Positions 1-12,849 of a DNA stretch of 64,000 nucleotides are shown here, in pieces. Origin of the DNA: Hoplostethus atlanticus. Its lineage: Eukaryota > Chordata > Actinopteri > Trachichthyiformes > Trachichthyidae. The stretch's first letter is position 1; each line of letters starts with the position of its first letter. Under the pieces are notes generated by a model, which saw only the letters and a list, made by a program, of their open reading frames with translations, was not told the origin of the DNA and ran no database searches. The translations under genes were made by a program, and so were the position numbers. The stretch is taken from assembly GCA_034670405.1 (NCBI GenBank), contig JAXDDX010000073.1, forward strand, positions 751,001 through 815,000, read 5' to 3'.

Positions 1-1230
1 ATGCTGTCCTGCTCAAAATGCTGCAATGAATTCAGGTGTCTGTAAAAAAACAAACATTTTTTTTGGCCAATTCCAGTGAGGTTTGGCAACACGATTGTGA
101 AATGTTGTTTTATTTCAGTGCAGAAGAAAGTCATGAAATATTAACTCTGACACCTTAAATGGCCAAAGTCAGGTTAACAAGGACATACTGTTGAAGATGT
201 GCCATTTTATGTTGGTTTCCTTTTCAGATCATTTTCGTAACCTGAAAAATGTATTACTTGAATTGTTGAAATGTTTGTTTTGCAGGTATTGAAGGGGATA
301 GGTTAGTTAGCAGGACAAAACTCTGTAGTAGAAGAAATAGAAGTGTTACTAATGTCATTTAGAAACTAACTATGAACCAAACCAGAGTTTTGATCCTGAC
401 CACAGCAGTAACTTAAGTGAATTAAGTTATGTGTAGTTGCTACTGATTCTGATGTGAAGTCTGCTTGAAAAGACCAAATTGATCACTTGCAAGATCACTT
501 GGAGGTAAACAAAACAGACTTTTGAGTTTAAAGAACTGAAACAGCAAATGCATTGTTTATTTTATTGTACACTGGCTTACCTACTAGACTACTGTAACTT
601 TAAAGTGTAATGATTGTGTGTGAATGTTGCCTGCTGATGTGGGTAGAGTTAAGGCGTGTGTGCGCGTGCGTGTGTGTACACACTGATGCCCATGTTCTGT
701 TCACCTAACTCCCTAACAGCCCTTAAGAAGCCTTAAGTATTTGGTCCTTGGACTTTCCTTTGAAAACAAGCATGGTTTTTATGAAAACCCCAAATAATGA
801 TGAGAAAGAAGATGGCAAGGATACACAGAAACAGCAATTTCTGGTTTCTTTTTTTTTGTCTTTTATTTTAATGAAGTTTTTGTTGAATAGAAAGAGCAAT
901 TCCTTAGAGATTCTTTACTATGGAAAACAAGAAATGGAGTAATATTTTGTAATTATATATTTTAGCAATGTGTAGTTACTGGGCTGTAACAAACATTTTT
1001 TCCAAGTTTCAAAACTTCAGTTTGCAATTGTGACTATTTATAATACTTGATTTGCTTGTTATTTAAATTTTATTTTCTTCTTTGTTTCTTGTACTATTGC
1101 TGTGAAATGGAAGAAGGTCCATAAGCCTTTCTTTTGTGTCATTCTGTACGACAGATAAGAGGCAAGAGCGTGAGAGTTGTGCTACTCTTTTTGTAATATT
1201 GTAATAATAAAGTTCTAATTTATGCTTTGA
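1..1230 (+). other. Probable 3' UTR of an unidentified plus-strand gene
   Basis: No long ORF or recognisable exon is present. The stretch is AT-rich and ends in a canonical AATAAA at 1206-1211, followed by T- and GT-containing sequence, as expected of a polyadenylation site on the plus strand. A (TG)n-like run lies near 657-678. I infer that this is the terminal untranslated exon of a gene starting left of the window. The gene is not identifiable from this sequence. Confidence 0.45.
1206..1211 (+). terminator. Polyadenylation signal AATAAA
   Basis: Canonical hexamer at the end of the presumed 3' UTR on the plus strand. No coding exon in the window can be assigned to it. Confidence 0.45.
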
Positions 1231-2224
1231 CATGAGTTCTGTTTTGATGCCACGGAAGTCATTTTTCTACTCTGAACCTATGTTCGGATGAGCCGCAGAG
1301 TTTTCATTTGCATGTTCACAATGGACACTGACTGAAAATTGGTATCTCATTAGACTTTCCAATTGTCAACCTGTGACAATTCAGGTAGAACATTATTCAC
1401 ACAGAACTCCTTACAAAATCAGGCTTACTTGGGAATCTCAGAAATTTGAGACATAAAGCAAGTGTGAGTGAATGGTTCAAAAGGCTTCTCTTTACCGCAT
1501 TTACCATGTAACCACGACAGCTGGTGCTGAAGGTGGTGATTGCACCAGTTTATGTGCTTTCATGCCATTTATCCAAGCCTGCCACTGCCAAATAGAAACA
1601 GGAAGTAGAGTAGACAAAGCAAGCTGTGAAATCTGCAGGACTATCTGGCTGCAGTAGATTTAGCCTGTCTGGCGGTGATGAAAATGGGACTTCTATAAAG
1701 GGCGCACAGTGGGAGGGAAGGCACAGCACCTTCGTGATCAGTATTGTTCCATCAAGGATTTTGAGCAATGCAGGGGCCAGTGGTACTAGCAGGTTATGGC
1801 CTTTGTTCAGATAATATACCTCCTATTCGGGTGGTGGAAGTAAAAGAATTTGCCCAAGCCTTGGAATTAATTGTTTGATCTATTTCAAGTCCATTAACAT
1901 GATCATTTAAGCAACCTACCTAGCATTGTACCACTTTCAGTGTTAATAAATAAAATCTCATTCGTACCAACATGTCAGTTATGGGAACTCATTTCTACAA
2001 TATTTCCCTCATTGCCCATTATGTAATATTGGAGCAGTGAGTAAAAAAAATACCTCAAAGACTTGATTTAGACTCAAGCTGACAATTGAGTTTAAAAGTC
2101 AGTCAAAGTAGCTGTTCAGGTTTGTGTTTCTTTGGGAACTGAACACTGGGTTTAAATGCCTCATAGCGCAGGTCAAGGTAAGAGGCAAAGAAAACATGCC
2201 GGAGTGAAGCTCTCTGCCGTCTCT
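1231..2224. other. Intergenic or 3'-flanking sequence downstream of trpv1
   Basis: Short ORFs on both strands show no family resemblance or splice structure. The 3' UTR of trpv1 probably lies in its right part, but I see no clear minus-strand poly(A) signal. Confidence 0.4.
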
Positions 2225-5200
2225 TTACACCGGAGTGATGGACAGAGGGCTCATCTCTGTGGACTGATGTGGCTGCTGGCGGTGCCTTGGCTCCAAGCGG
2301 CGGCGACTGACTCCCGTAAAGAAACCTCTCCAGCTCCTCCCTGTGGACAAAGGAGGACGTGATAATTAAGGTGGATTACTTCATGTCCACACACAGCAAT
2401 GAAATAGCCCATCCTGTCACAGAAAAAAAATATTTTCATGGGTCAGAGATCTGGATGTGTGTCTATCCGTACCTCTTTCTGGAGAGCTGTGTGAGGCAGG
2501 CGGTCGGACACTGTCCCAGCTCCCAGGATCCTCATTGATTATGCCCAGGTTGATGTTCCATTTGTTCCAGTTGACTTCCTCCACTCTGAGACGACAAGAG
2601 GACACATGCTCCAATTACTGTCGGCTGTGTGACACATCAGTCAGCTGTCAGAGAAGGCAAATTAGCGAGGAACACAATGTACTGTGCATCGGCTAATTCC
2701 AGCTGCGTTGTTTAGACTCGGGAGTTCAAGCCTAAACTGAAACCTTTGTTTCTGGTTTATTATTATTAGCTGCCGAACTCCTTTTGTTTTGCCACTCAGG
2801 GGATCAGACCATAGAGGCTGAATGGTTTCGGTACTTTTTCAAAATGTTAAATATGTGTTAGATGGACTCATTCATCCATCGACTTAGCCTTTCAAAACAT
2901 TGTCATTGTCAGCAACTGATTGCAAAGTCGACTGGACTGAAACAGGCGTGCATAAACAAACCTGAAGCACCATCGGCGGTCTTCTCCTGTACTGGTGGTG
3001 CCCAGGTCCTTCTCCACCCCGGAGCGAAGCCTCTTCCTCATGCAGTGAGACAGCCTCTTCTCCAGATCCATGATAGTGATGGCCTTCTGAAACACGCATT
3101 GCCCAAGACTCACATTAGTAGGAGTCACCCTAGTTCACCTAACTACCCGCTAAAACAGACATTCCCAAACTTGATCCCCCAAATAGATACTCATTGGACC
3201 ACAGAGGTTACATCTCAAGGAATCCCATCTGAGAGGATTTTGTTTTATACATCCTCACATTTTGCTAACTGTGAGGCCTAAGGGCCACTGATGGTCCCCG
3301 GATCCCACATTGGGAACCGGTGCACTAAAACACAGTTGTTTCTTGTCTCGTGTGCGGAGGCATCACCTGTAGCTTCCAGATGCTGGTGCTCTCCATGGTG
3401 ATCTGCTCGACGGTGCGGCTCATGAGGGCGATGAGCATGTTGAGCAGCAGGATGTAGGTGAGTATGATGTAGCTGATGAGGAGCGCGTAGAAAACCTCCT
3501 TGTACTGGTACTTCTCGGTGAACTCCAGGTCGCCCATGCCGATGGTGAACTTGAAGAGCTCCAGGGTGGTGTAGGAGATGTTTCTGAAGGTGGGTTTTTT
3601 GCACCCCTCTGCCTCCTCGGGGGACACTGTTCCATACAGGCCTGGCCCGGGGCGACCTTTTCCTGGCACGGTGCTGTTCCTCACAGGAGGCTCTATGAGG
3701 AGGGTGACCACCGCTACGACGGGAAAACACAAGAATGGTGGCACACACACACACTTCATAATGTGTTTTTACAAATGTTTTCACTGCATATTGGCTATGG
3801 CACTATTTATTTATTTTATTACAAAAAATATCTAGGTCTCAAGATAGATAATAACCTCAATAATATTCCACGGTGAGCTTTATTTGTAAATGAAATACCT
3901 GCTGAAAATCCAAAGAGGAAGACAATGTAGACCACAAGAAAGCGCATGATATCAGTGAGGATCATCTACAAAGAAGAGAGACCAAAAGAGAGAGAGAGAG
4001 AGAGAGAGCGGCTCAGTGTTCAGATGGTTCACTATGATACTGTGTTATTGCACCGCGTAGTCGCACACAAACCCTTTCATTTGCTGTAACAGTGGTGCTG
4101 CTCTGTGATCTGTGTGCAGTACCTTCTGTATCATGACACTGTAGATGCCCAAGTGTCTGTAGCCCCTGGAGAAGTAGAGCAGGTTGACCCAGCTGAGAGC
4201 CAGACACAACACCAGGAAGCCCAGGTACTCCTGCCTCCCGCAGCAGTACAGCATGGCCGAGACTAGGAACAGGACCGCCTGTATAAAACTGAACAGAGGC
4301 CAGAACAGTGACCCCAGAGGCCTCATCCCCCCCCCCGCCGCCATTCTATGGAAATTACAAACAGACAAATAATGCAAATCTGCGCCGCCAACAATGCATC
4401 ATCAGCAGGGAACGGCATGAGTTGGCTTTCACATGCAAACAAGCATACAAATGAATTCAGATGGGGTGATCAAAGATGGTTTGATGATGAAATGATGATG
4501 AAACATCCACCCTTGGATACCCTTACATGGTTATATATCACCTATCTGTGATGTTCAATGCGTTCCAGGCGTTATTTTGTGATGAAATGTTGTAATTTAC
4601 CTTCATCCACAGGAAAAAAAAACACCACCAGACAGCAAAACAAGCCCAGAAATGCAATGTACGTTGACAATAGCTGTTAAGTTTAAGTGTTCAAATGTTT
4701 TAGGGTGGATTTTTCCTTTAATAGTAGTTTGTAGATGTACTGTAATCCTTTGATGTGACATGTTTCTACCATGTTAGTCTTTTACAGGTGTTGGAAAGAA
4801 TATCAGTAAGGCCAATCACATAATCAGCTTGACAACTTACAAAAGAATCTCACTATATCCATCAATCAGCAGCGTCTCCAGCTTTGGGCGCTTCGTCTTC
4901 ATGTCTACTATCTAGGGATTTAGACAGCAAGGCAGTTGATAAGTCATATTATTGGAAGACAATTTCCTTGAGGTGGTGGTGAAATGTGCCATTGGATATT
5001 AATTTCAAACACATACCCCTCTGACAAAGAAATAGCAGGATGCCAGAGCTGTCAGCAGCTGACCTGAAAGATACAGGTAGCCCTCTGTGGTGTGCTCGAT
5101 GGGAAATGGTGGCTGGGGGATCAGAGAACAACACGTTAGTATGGGCCTGTTTGGGGGGGGTCACTCTGAGAGGACGTCACAGAGAGCAACGGGCCAAACG

Positions 5201-8200
5201 GATGTCCCATTGGTGCAAAGACAATCGATCAATCATCATTTTGTGACACTCTTGGAAATCACTTCTCTCTCTGAGACGCTCTGTAGTCACCTCGCCGTCC
5301 TTTTTATTGTAGCTGATGACGGTGAAGATAAACAGGTACACGAGGTAGACCAGAAAGCTGATGAAAAACATGCGCCCGGAAAACCTGCTCCACTTCTCCT
5401 CCAGCAGCCGGTTCAGAGGCTCGATCTGGAGCATCTCGTGGCGGTTCTGAAAGGAGAGGAGAAAATCAGTGAGACTCGAATCTCCTCCGTGCGCAATGGT
5501 TTCTTATACTACGTACAAGTCAGTGATGTTGTCTGCTGAGTAATAACGGTGTGTCCTATACGACTGGTTTTGTTGATGCTGTGACCCACAGGAATGCCAC
5601 TGCCATAGACCAGTATCTCCAGGACGGACTTGTCTTCGTACGAGTCCAGAGAGGCCAAGTCATACAGGGAGGAGTGGACGGGCCCATACACCCACTCGGT
5701 GAATTTACGGGACAGATGTTTATTGTGACTCTCTTGGAACTCCCGGTGCAGAATGTGCTCAAAAATCTATTAGAGAGAAGAAATGCCAAAATGGGTTAGT
5801 CTGAAAATATCACATGAAGCAGACTGACCACACAGTGCTCCCTCATATCAACCTCTAGTCTTTACCCCAATTTTGCCAGTTTTGGCAGCCAGTTTGAGAG
5901 GCGTCAGTCCCTGGTTGTTCTCTATGTCCTCCAGCCTCCACTCGGGATGGAGTCGAGCGGTGGCGGTGAGGATGTGGTCGTACATGGTGGTGATGAAGTC
6001 AGTGTTCTCCTTCGTGTTGTCAGCCACCACCACCAGGGCATGCAGTACCATGTTGCCCTGAGAGTCCCTCTCCCGCACATCCACTCTCTGGTACTCGTTC
6101 TCCATCAGGAAGATCACCACCTCCGGCTGGTTGGTGCAGGCTGCCAGGGACAGAGGCAACTCCCCTGGGGACAACAGAGGACGGTCCTCCCTTAGTCTTT
6201 AGGCTTTTTGTTCACGTCTTTTTTTTCTGCTGATCACTGTATATTCAACATGTATACGTTAAATCCGTGAATGTGGATTGGCTTGGGCTTTGACAGGGAT
6301 CTCAGAGAATATTTGTCCGAGCCTTAGAAGAAGAAGCAGCAAGGTAAAGTTGCGAGATGCAGCCTACTGTCTCAGACATCTTCCATTAAAAACATCTAAG
6401 GTTTATTTGGAACTTTCTTTCTTTGGGGACTGATGCTAGATAAATGCATATTATTCCAAAATGATCTTCTTCATGGAAAATACAATATTATGACTAATGA
6501 CTCTTTCAAGAAAATAGATTAATTCCAGTTAATTGCAGCTACACCCCATACATGGAGGATACAATAAGCAGTAGGGAAATGGTTTGGATAGGGAAAAAAT
6601 AAATACATTTTATATGTACGATAATAACCTTTTAGCCCCTCCATGAAATATTCAATCAAAGTGGGAGGACATTCAAGATATTGACTTGCATATATGCAAG
6701 CAATGATGTCTCTATAGGAATGATTCAGTTTAAACTATTATACTAACTATTATTTGCTTCCAACATAAAAGAAGCTTAATATTTGTGGCATGTGGTTGTT
6801 TGGTGTTGTAATGTAATGTAATGAATGAATTCCACTACCCACATACAGTATGTTCATATTTGTATGGGTATGTATTTTATGTTTCTGCGTATTTCTGTCA
6901 TTAGTGCACTAAAAAACACACAAGTTGGAAACTATGCCAGAGAAGACCAGGTACCAGCTATGCTTAAGCAGAGTCAAAACTGGAGGTCAAAACTGGAGGA
7001 GAGTGCATGCATAACGGTCAACACCCTCTTGCAGACTGAACCATTTTTTAATTTAGTGAGTAGTTCATCTTCTCAGTAGATGCTCTTTGTCCAAGCATCC
7101 AGAAGAGGGCGCTCATACTCAGCCGTTCACTCACCAAAGTAGAAGTTGGCGCCATCGTGTGGCTGGAAGAACTTCCCACAGGCTTTAGCATGGACATCCG
7201 TTCCTTTACTGACCAGCAACTGGACGTAGTAGCTACTCCTCCTCTCTATGGCAATGTGGAGAGCAGTTTGGCCTGTTGGGTTCACAGGTCAATACAGAGA
7301 CAGGATGGGTATTAAGTATTTAAAGAGTATCGTTACTAAAATATCCTGCTCAAGTAGAAGTCGTTACTTGGCTCAGATTTTACTCAAATAGAAGTAAGAT
7401 TACTGGTGTAAAAAAACAGGGCGTTACATATGATCTTTCTCATGCAATGCAAAAACAGATTCCAGATTTCAAATGAAGAAAATACAAAATAATAAGTTTG
7501 AATCAACACAACAAGTTATTGTGTGATAAATTAAAATGCCTGTCCCCTTTATTCAACAACATTATTTATGTTTCCTCCGCTACTAGCTAGCCAACTAGCT
7601 AGCAGCAACCAGGCTAACTCAATGAAGTAATACTGTAGCAGGATGGATGTTAAATGTTTCCTCCACATTACTCCAGTTTCTGATGCAGTGCTTATGGGAT
7701 TTAAAATGTAGTGAATAAAATACCTCAGTCAAAACATACTTACATACATACATACATACTTTGTAACTACAGTAAATAGAATTAGTTTCATTGCAATAAG
7801 ATGTGTTTGTGAACAGCGTGTTGCTTATGCTGGCACAACTGAAGAATGATACAGATTTAGACACCAGCAAAATATGTATACTATACAAACGTTTACTGCT
7901 TTATTAGATAGTGTATAGCGCAGTAGAGGGAAAGAGAGAGGGACGGTGAGACAGACTGTACGTCGAATTCAAGTCCACAACATCACAAGTAAAGTTTACC
8001 TTTGTAGTAGCTGTTAGTGTAGGCCGCATTCACAAATTCTTTGATGTCTCCCATCTTCTGTGAAATGTCGAGGAGAAATTCCACTGTGGTGTTCTTTCCA
8101 TCTCTGAGATTCAGCAGAGCCTTGAGCAGGGCGTTTTTACCATAGGATTGATCTGCAGGCGTAACCACAAGTTCAGGAATAGGGTGTCACATTCTATGCA

Positions 8201-8827
8201 CAGGTCGGCATCTGACTATAATAGTAGTTACTGAATCGAGGCGCCTCTCACACTCTGAGTTGGTGAGTTTTTTCATGCTGTGATGCAGGTACTCGTGCAG
8301 GCCGTCCAGCTTCATCACGTCCCCGCTGGCCGCCGCTTCAAACAGCCTCTTGATGTCGAACCTCTTGCTGTCTCTCTCGTCTTTGCTTTCCTTCACACCT
8401 CGGATGTTTCTGCATGCAAACATATATATCACAGATGTTTGGGCCACTAAAGATCGTCTTCACATTACATGGTCTTGCACACGTAGGTTACACAATAAAG
8501 AGCTTGTTGTTTACTTTTTGCAGACTGCTAATTGTAAGCACTTGGCTTATGGTAAATGTATTTAAAAAATCCAGAGACCGTATTATTGGTGCATGGAGTG
8601 TCTCACTTGTCAAAATTTAGATTGAATTTGATCTTGGGCTTGGTCTCTTCCATTTCCTCCTGGTAATCAGTGTCCATGGGAGCGATGGGTACATCCGGGT
8701 CGCCCATGCCCAGGGCAGAAACCAGAAGGTCCTTCTTTACCGCTTTACCCCGTGATCTCTCCTCATCCGTCCTGTCATCGGTCTCCAGGAGGAAGTCGGA
8801 CGTCCCGGGGCTCTGTGACCTCTTCAT
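2225..8827 (-). CDS. trpv1: TRPV1-type vanilloid/heat-activated cation channel
   Basis: Fifteen coding exons on the minus strand: 8607-8827, 8252-8409, 8000-8152, 7135-7272, 5866-6164, 5590-5766, 5291-5446, 5017-5112, 4841-4911, 4123-4288, 3899-3965, 3367-3713, 2962-3086, 2473-2585 and 2225-2340. They join in one frame to 800 aa (human TRPV1 is 839). Seen: an acidic N-terminus; ankyrin repeats over about residues 85-330 ([25 protein letters not shown]); six membrane segments; the selectivity filter TIGMGDLEF with GMGD at about 626-629; the S6 stretch [15 protein letters not shown]; the TRP-box IWKLQ; and the C-terminal [18 protein letters not shown] block. The family forms tetrameric plasma-membrane Ca2+/Na+ channels gated by heat, acid and lipids in sensory neurons. 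ATG 8827 is chosen because the exon opens after an acceptor at about 8877 and this is its first ATG in frame. Vanilloid-pocket positions differ from rat (see findings). The 5' UTR continues upstream; a splice donor near 10999 could end a noncoding first exon, which is unproven. Confidence 0.95.
3988..4009. repeat. (AG)n microsatellite in a trpv1 intron
   Basis: Short run of AG dinucleotides just upstream of trpv1 exon 11 in gene orientation. Confidence 0.8.
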
Positions 8828-8877
8828 TCTGACCTCTTGCACCACCAGTCTAGGTGGAAGCTGTTGTGGATTCCTGT

Positions 8878-11800
8878 AAGTAGGGAGTGAGACAAGTCTA
8901 ATGAAACTTAGACACACTGGTTATTCTGTCAGCTGACATTTATTCTGCAGAATAGGAGAGACACTGGTCATGCGCTCATCTGACAGTGTACCTGTGCTCT
9001 CAATGAACACTTTCTTGTGAGGTCCTTTTATACCAGAGAGTTACACAGAGGACAACATGATTGTTAGGATCACATCATCAACTAATCTTCGATCAGACCA
9101 GATAGAAGGAGAAAAACATGTAAACATTAGAGATATCATACTGACTTAATCATGTGTAACATTATCAGCAGTCCAGTCTCAAGATTGTCCTAGAAAGACC
9201 CCATGACTGAAGGAGATTTTTAACATTCCTTTACAAAGCGACGCAGGTTTAAGTATTAATAGGCGAGGCGACGCAGGGATCCCAGGGATGGCCTCAATAA
9301 CCCGTCTTAACAGCAGCTCCTTTAAGGGCCTTTAAGGGCAGAGACATATTCAGACATGTGATGCTTCACCCTGATGACTAACAAAGGAGTTTATTTAGAG
9401 GAAGATTTCCATGACTGCAGTAAACACCACACTGATTTGGTAGCCAGTTCTACTCACAATAATCAAAGCATTCTCAGTATGGCTGCATGCAGAGTGAGCA
9501 TCAGTGGGTAAGACAAATTCAAATATTATTGACTTCCTCCAGTTAAATCATCAATAGTGTGAGCTAACAAAAACCCAAACATCTATTTTAAGGATAATGG
9601 GAAACTAAAATGGGGAAGGGATGACTCAAACTGTACAACTCCATGCTCATCACAAGAGGAATATATGTAAGAGCAAAAACAGAGAAGTAAGCCTTTTGGT
9701 TTGTCCCGCTCAGTTTCACATTTCATTTGAAGCCATTTCATAAAGTTTACTGACCAATAAAACACAAATATCAAACAATTATTGAGTTGTACTGTGGGAA
9801 GAAATCTGAATGATAAACATTCATCTTTGAGTTTGGGGAAAGCTGGAGCAGCAGTAAGGCCCTTTGTTGTAAAACAGCTTGTGCATAAAGATCATTATCC
9901 ACACTATGATGTTACGTCCTGGTGCATTATTTATGAGTCTATTTTGCTGTCCATTAATAAATTGATTCTTATTGCTTCTATACATATTCCTCTGAGACGT
10001 GATCATATTACTGGTAAACATGGAGAAATAAAGAATCAGTCATGTGGTCTGTTGCCTCTATCTACCATAATAAACAACCCCATTTGAGCTCACTGAACTG
10101 AATCACGCTTCAGTGTTAAACAAGCTCTATGTAGTGTATCTTAGTATTAATATGTCTGCATGGGACTGCAAATGTTCAGATGGACAACATACATGTTAAA
10201 TAAATACATTAATAAATAAATGCACAATAATAAATGAATGTGCAATAACAAATGTACAAAACAAATTATGTTCAACTATTAACTATTAAAAATATGTTTC
10301 ATGATATTACAAGACCAATGCACTTTGCAGACGCAGATCACTGACAAAATCACTGACAATACTGTCAAGGACCAGACACAAACTAATCATTTGAAATTGC
10401 TAAACAAAACTATCAAAATAACACATTATTTGACCTACCAGTAGTAATTCCCATAGAAAAGGGACTGTTGCACCGAGCTGTCCTTACATCTTGGTTCACA
10501 AATTTGATCTTCATGTCAAAAATAAGCCATCCCAAATCCACTTAGTACTAAGGCGTAGTTTTCTGGAGAGAGCTGGAGTGAGTGAATCTGATTGTAGCTA
10601 GGGATGCTATGGTGTAATGGTACAGATTATGGAGCGAGCCAGACACAGGCAGATAAAGTAACCATCTCTAGGGAATATCAGTGGACATTACTGGAGCTCT
10701 GACAGCTTAAAAGGATGCTCGTGGTGTATTGACCATCTCCGGCCAAGCTGAGACAGCAAAGATGACACAAAGGATTGCAGCATTTTTATACTAATAAACT
10801 GACTAATCTCACTTTTAAACGATCTAACATACACTGTGTTCATAATAGGGAATAAGAATATGTTTGACATTACTGTTGTCTCAGTTCCACCTAAACGTTT
10901 AGTTGCATAGGCGGTCCCCACCCTTCAATCACAACCCGAGGCTTTAATAGCGCCTTAAATATCTCTGCTAATAAACACATACTTTTGTTATATTCACTTA
11001 CCCTCTTGAACTCTTTCGTTTCTTACTGGGGTTTTCTGTCACACATACAGCATTTAGTAAGCGTTTCTTCTTTTTTCATAACATTTCTGCAGCGCTTCCT
11101 GTGTGACCTTGTCAGTCTCTTTGTGATGTCTGTTTCCTGGGTATAGAGTGTGTTAGTGGTGCATCCGTGGTCCTGTGACTGAGTGTGTGGTCGCAAAGCT
11201 GCTGCCTGTGAGAGTAGGCTTGTGTTCTTGCAACATTATTTCCCTTCTGGGCGAATATGCTTCCTCTATATTACTTTCACAATTAAATGGGACTCACAAT
11301 CTTGTTGTAGTTATGTAGTTAAGAAGTGCACTCCAATTAAAAGTCCATATATTGCTCTTGGGCTGGGACAGCAAAATAAGCAACATTGTCACCCAACCAG
11401 TGATGCCATAACATTGTACAGCCTGGAGCAGCTTCGTTGACAATGAATAGATCGACTTTGTGGTGTCAGACATTATTCTTCTGAACTTTTGCTTCAGATG
11501 GTGCTATCCATTCAACCATCTCCATCTTTTCCAGTTCATTTACTGCTAAGATGTACATTGGTGTGACGTCACAGATTAGGAAAGGACACAAAAGCTCTTT
11601 TTATTATTATTATTTATTATTATTATATTTATTATTTATTTTCATCATTTTATCAAGTCATACATTTAGTCAGGTAAGAAAAAATATCAGAATATAACTA
11701 ATCATACTCATTTAGTAGGATGAAGTGTCATATCTAATAACACTGATTTTAGTCCAACAACTGCATTTACTAATAGAAAAATAATTTTTCATCATTACTT

Positions 11801-12849
11801 ACAAATATTTCATAGATTTTATGTGTGCTGTCCAATTTCCTCTTTTTCCGATCTCCTTTCCTCTTTATGTATTTAAGTTAAACTTATTTCTTGATCTGGC
11901 AAATATAGATTTAGGTTTAAAGTCTCCATCTCTATTAGTTTCATAGTTATGGCTAAAACTGGTTAATTGTCTAATGGTGGAAATCCTCAAGGCCAATCTG
12001 CCCACCAGCTTTCATAGAAATCTGTTCATAAGTATTTGAGATATCCTGATGACAGACAGACAATGGAACAGGGGAGAAAACATCAACTCTTTAGTAGAAT
12101 ATTGAACAGGCAAAGCAAGAGCATCAATCAGCAACCTAAAGAAGACCTGGAAAGACAAAAACTCATTACAACAAAACTAAATCTCTCCAACTGAACTGGG
12201 GGCGGTGGCGGTGTAAAGGTCAACAATTTGAAGGTCAACAAAGGTCAACAATTTGAATCCCAGGATCTGCTGGGGAAATCTGAGCCGGGAAAGTGAATGA
12301 GTAACACTCTCCGCTCTCTCTACAAAAACCATCATGGTGCCCTTGAGCAAGGCACTTAAACCCCAATTGCTCCAGTATAGCTATAGACTGGTTGTACTGG
12401 GCTGCTCCCCTGCTGTGAACGTGTGTAATCGTGGTGCTGAAAAAGAGCAAACCAATGTCTCCGGTACACTGGGATTCTATGGGCTGGACTCATCAGCAAC
12501 ATCCGGACTGCAGCACCTCACCGAACGAGAAACGACAGAATCGCAAGGGAAGAGATTCACTCTCAAAACAACAAAACAATCACCAAGCCGGCAATGGAAA
12601 ACACAACACTGATGGAGGAGAGGGAGACCTAAAACCATCTGGATACAATGAAAAAGGAACCGACATAGGGAAAATGGCACAGGACAGCCAGTGAGGGAAG
12701 CACTTCCTTGATGGCCTCTGTTCTGCAAGAAATGCAAAGATCTAAGTAAGTAAGTAAGTAAGTATACCTAATCTTGCTGATAGATTATCCATAATGCACC
12801 ATAATGCATTCAGACACATTTCAGAAAGTATAAGTGGAATCTGAAATGA
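8878..12849. other. Intergenic region between trpv1 and shpk
   Basis: No credible coding exon. It holds the trpv1 upstream region on the minus strand, AT-rich tracts (TTATTATT-type at about 11598-11645), and a dispersed-repeat-like block at 12190-12765. The shpk 3' UTR must lie at its right end; I see no clear minus-strand poly(A) signal close to the stop codon. Confidence 0.5.
12190..12765. repeat. Dispersed fish repeat with a (TAAG)n tail
   Basis: It contains the phrase CCTTGAGCAAGGCACTTAA, which is common in multicopy fish elements, a short internal duplication (GGTCAACAATTTGAA twice at about 12221-12257), and a run of TAAG/AAGT units at 12743-12763. A short tandem tail is typical of SINE/LINE 3' ends. 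No intact ORF; family not identified. Confidence 0.45.

Noticed and set aside
2862-3281. 139-codon plus-strand ORF
   Set aside because: It overlaps trpv1 exon 13 on the other strand and has no recognisable similarity.
4289-4321. Earlier acceptor for trpv1 exon 10 (start at 4321)
   Set aside because: It lacks a pyrimidine tract and would add 11 residues not found in TRPV1. The CTCTGTTCAG acceptor starting at 4288 restores the exact family spacing and keeps the frame.
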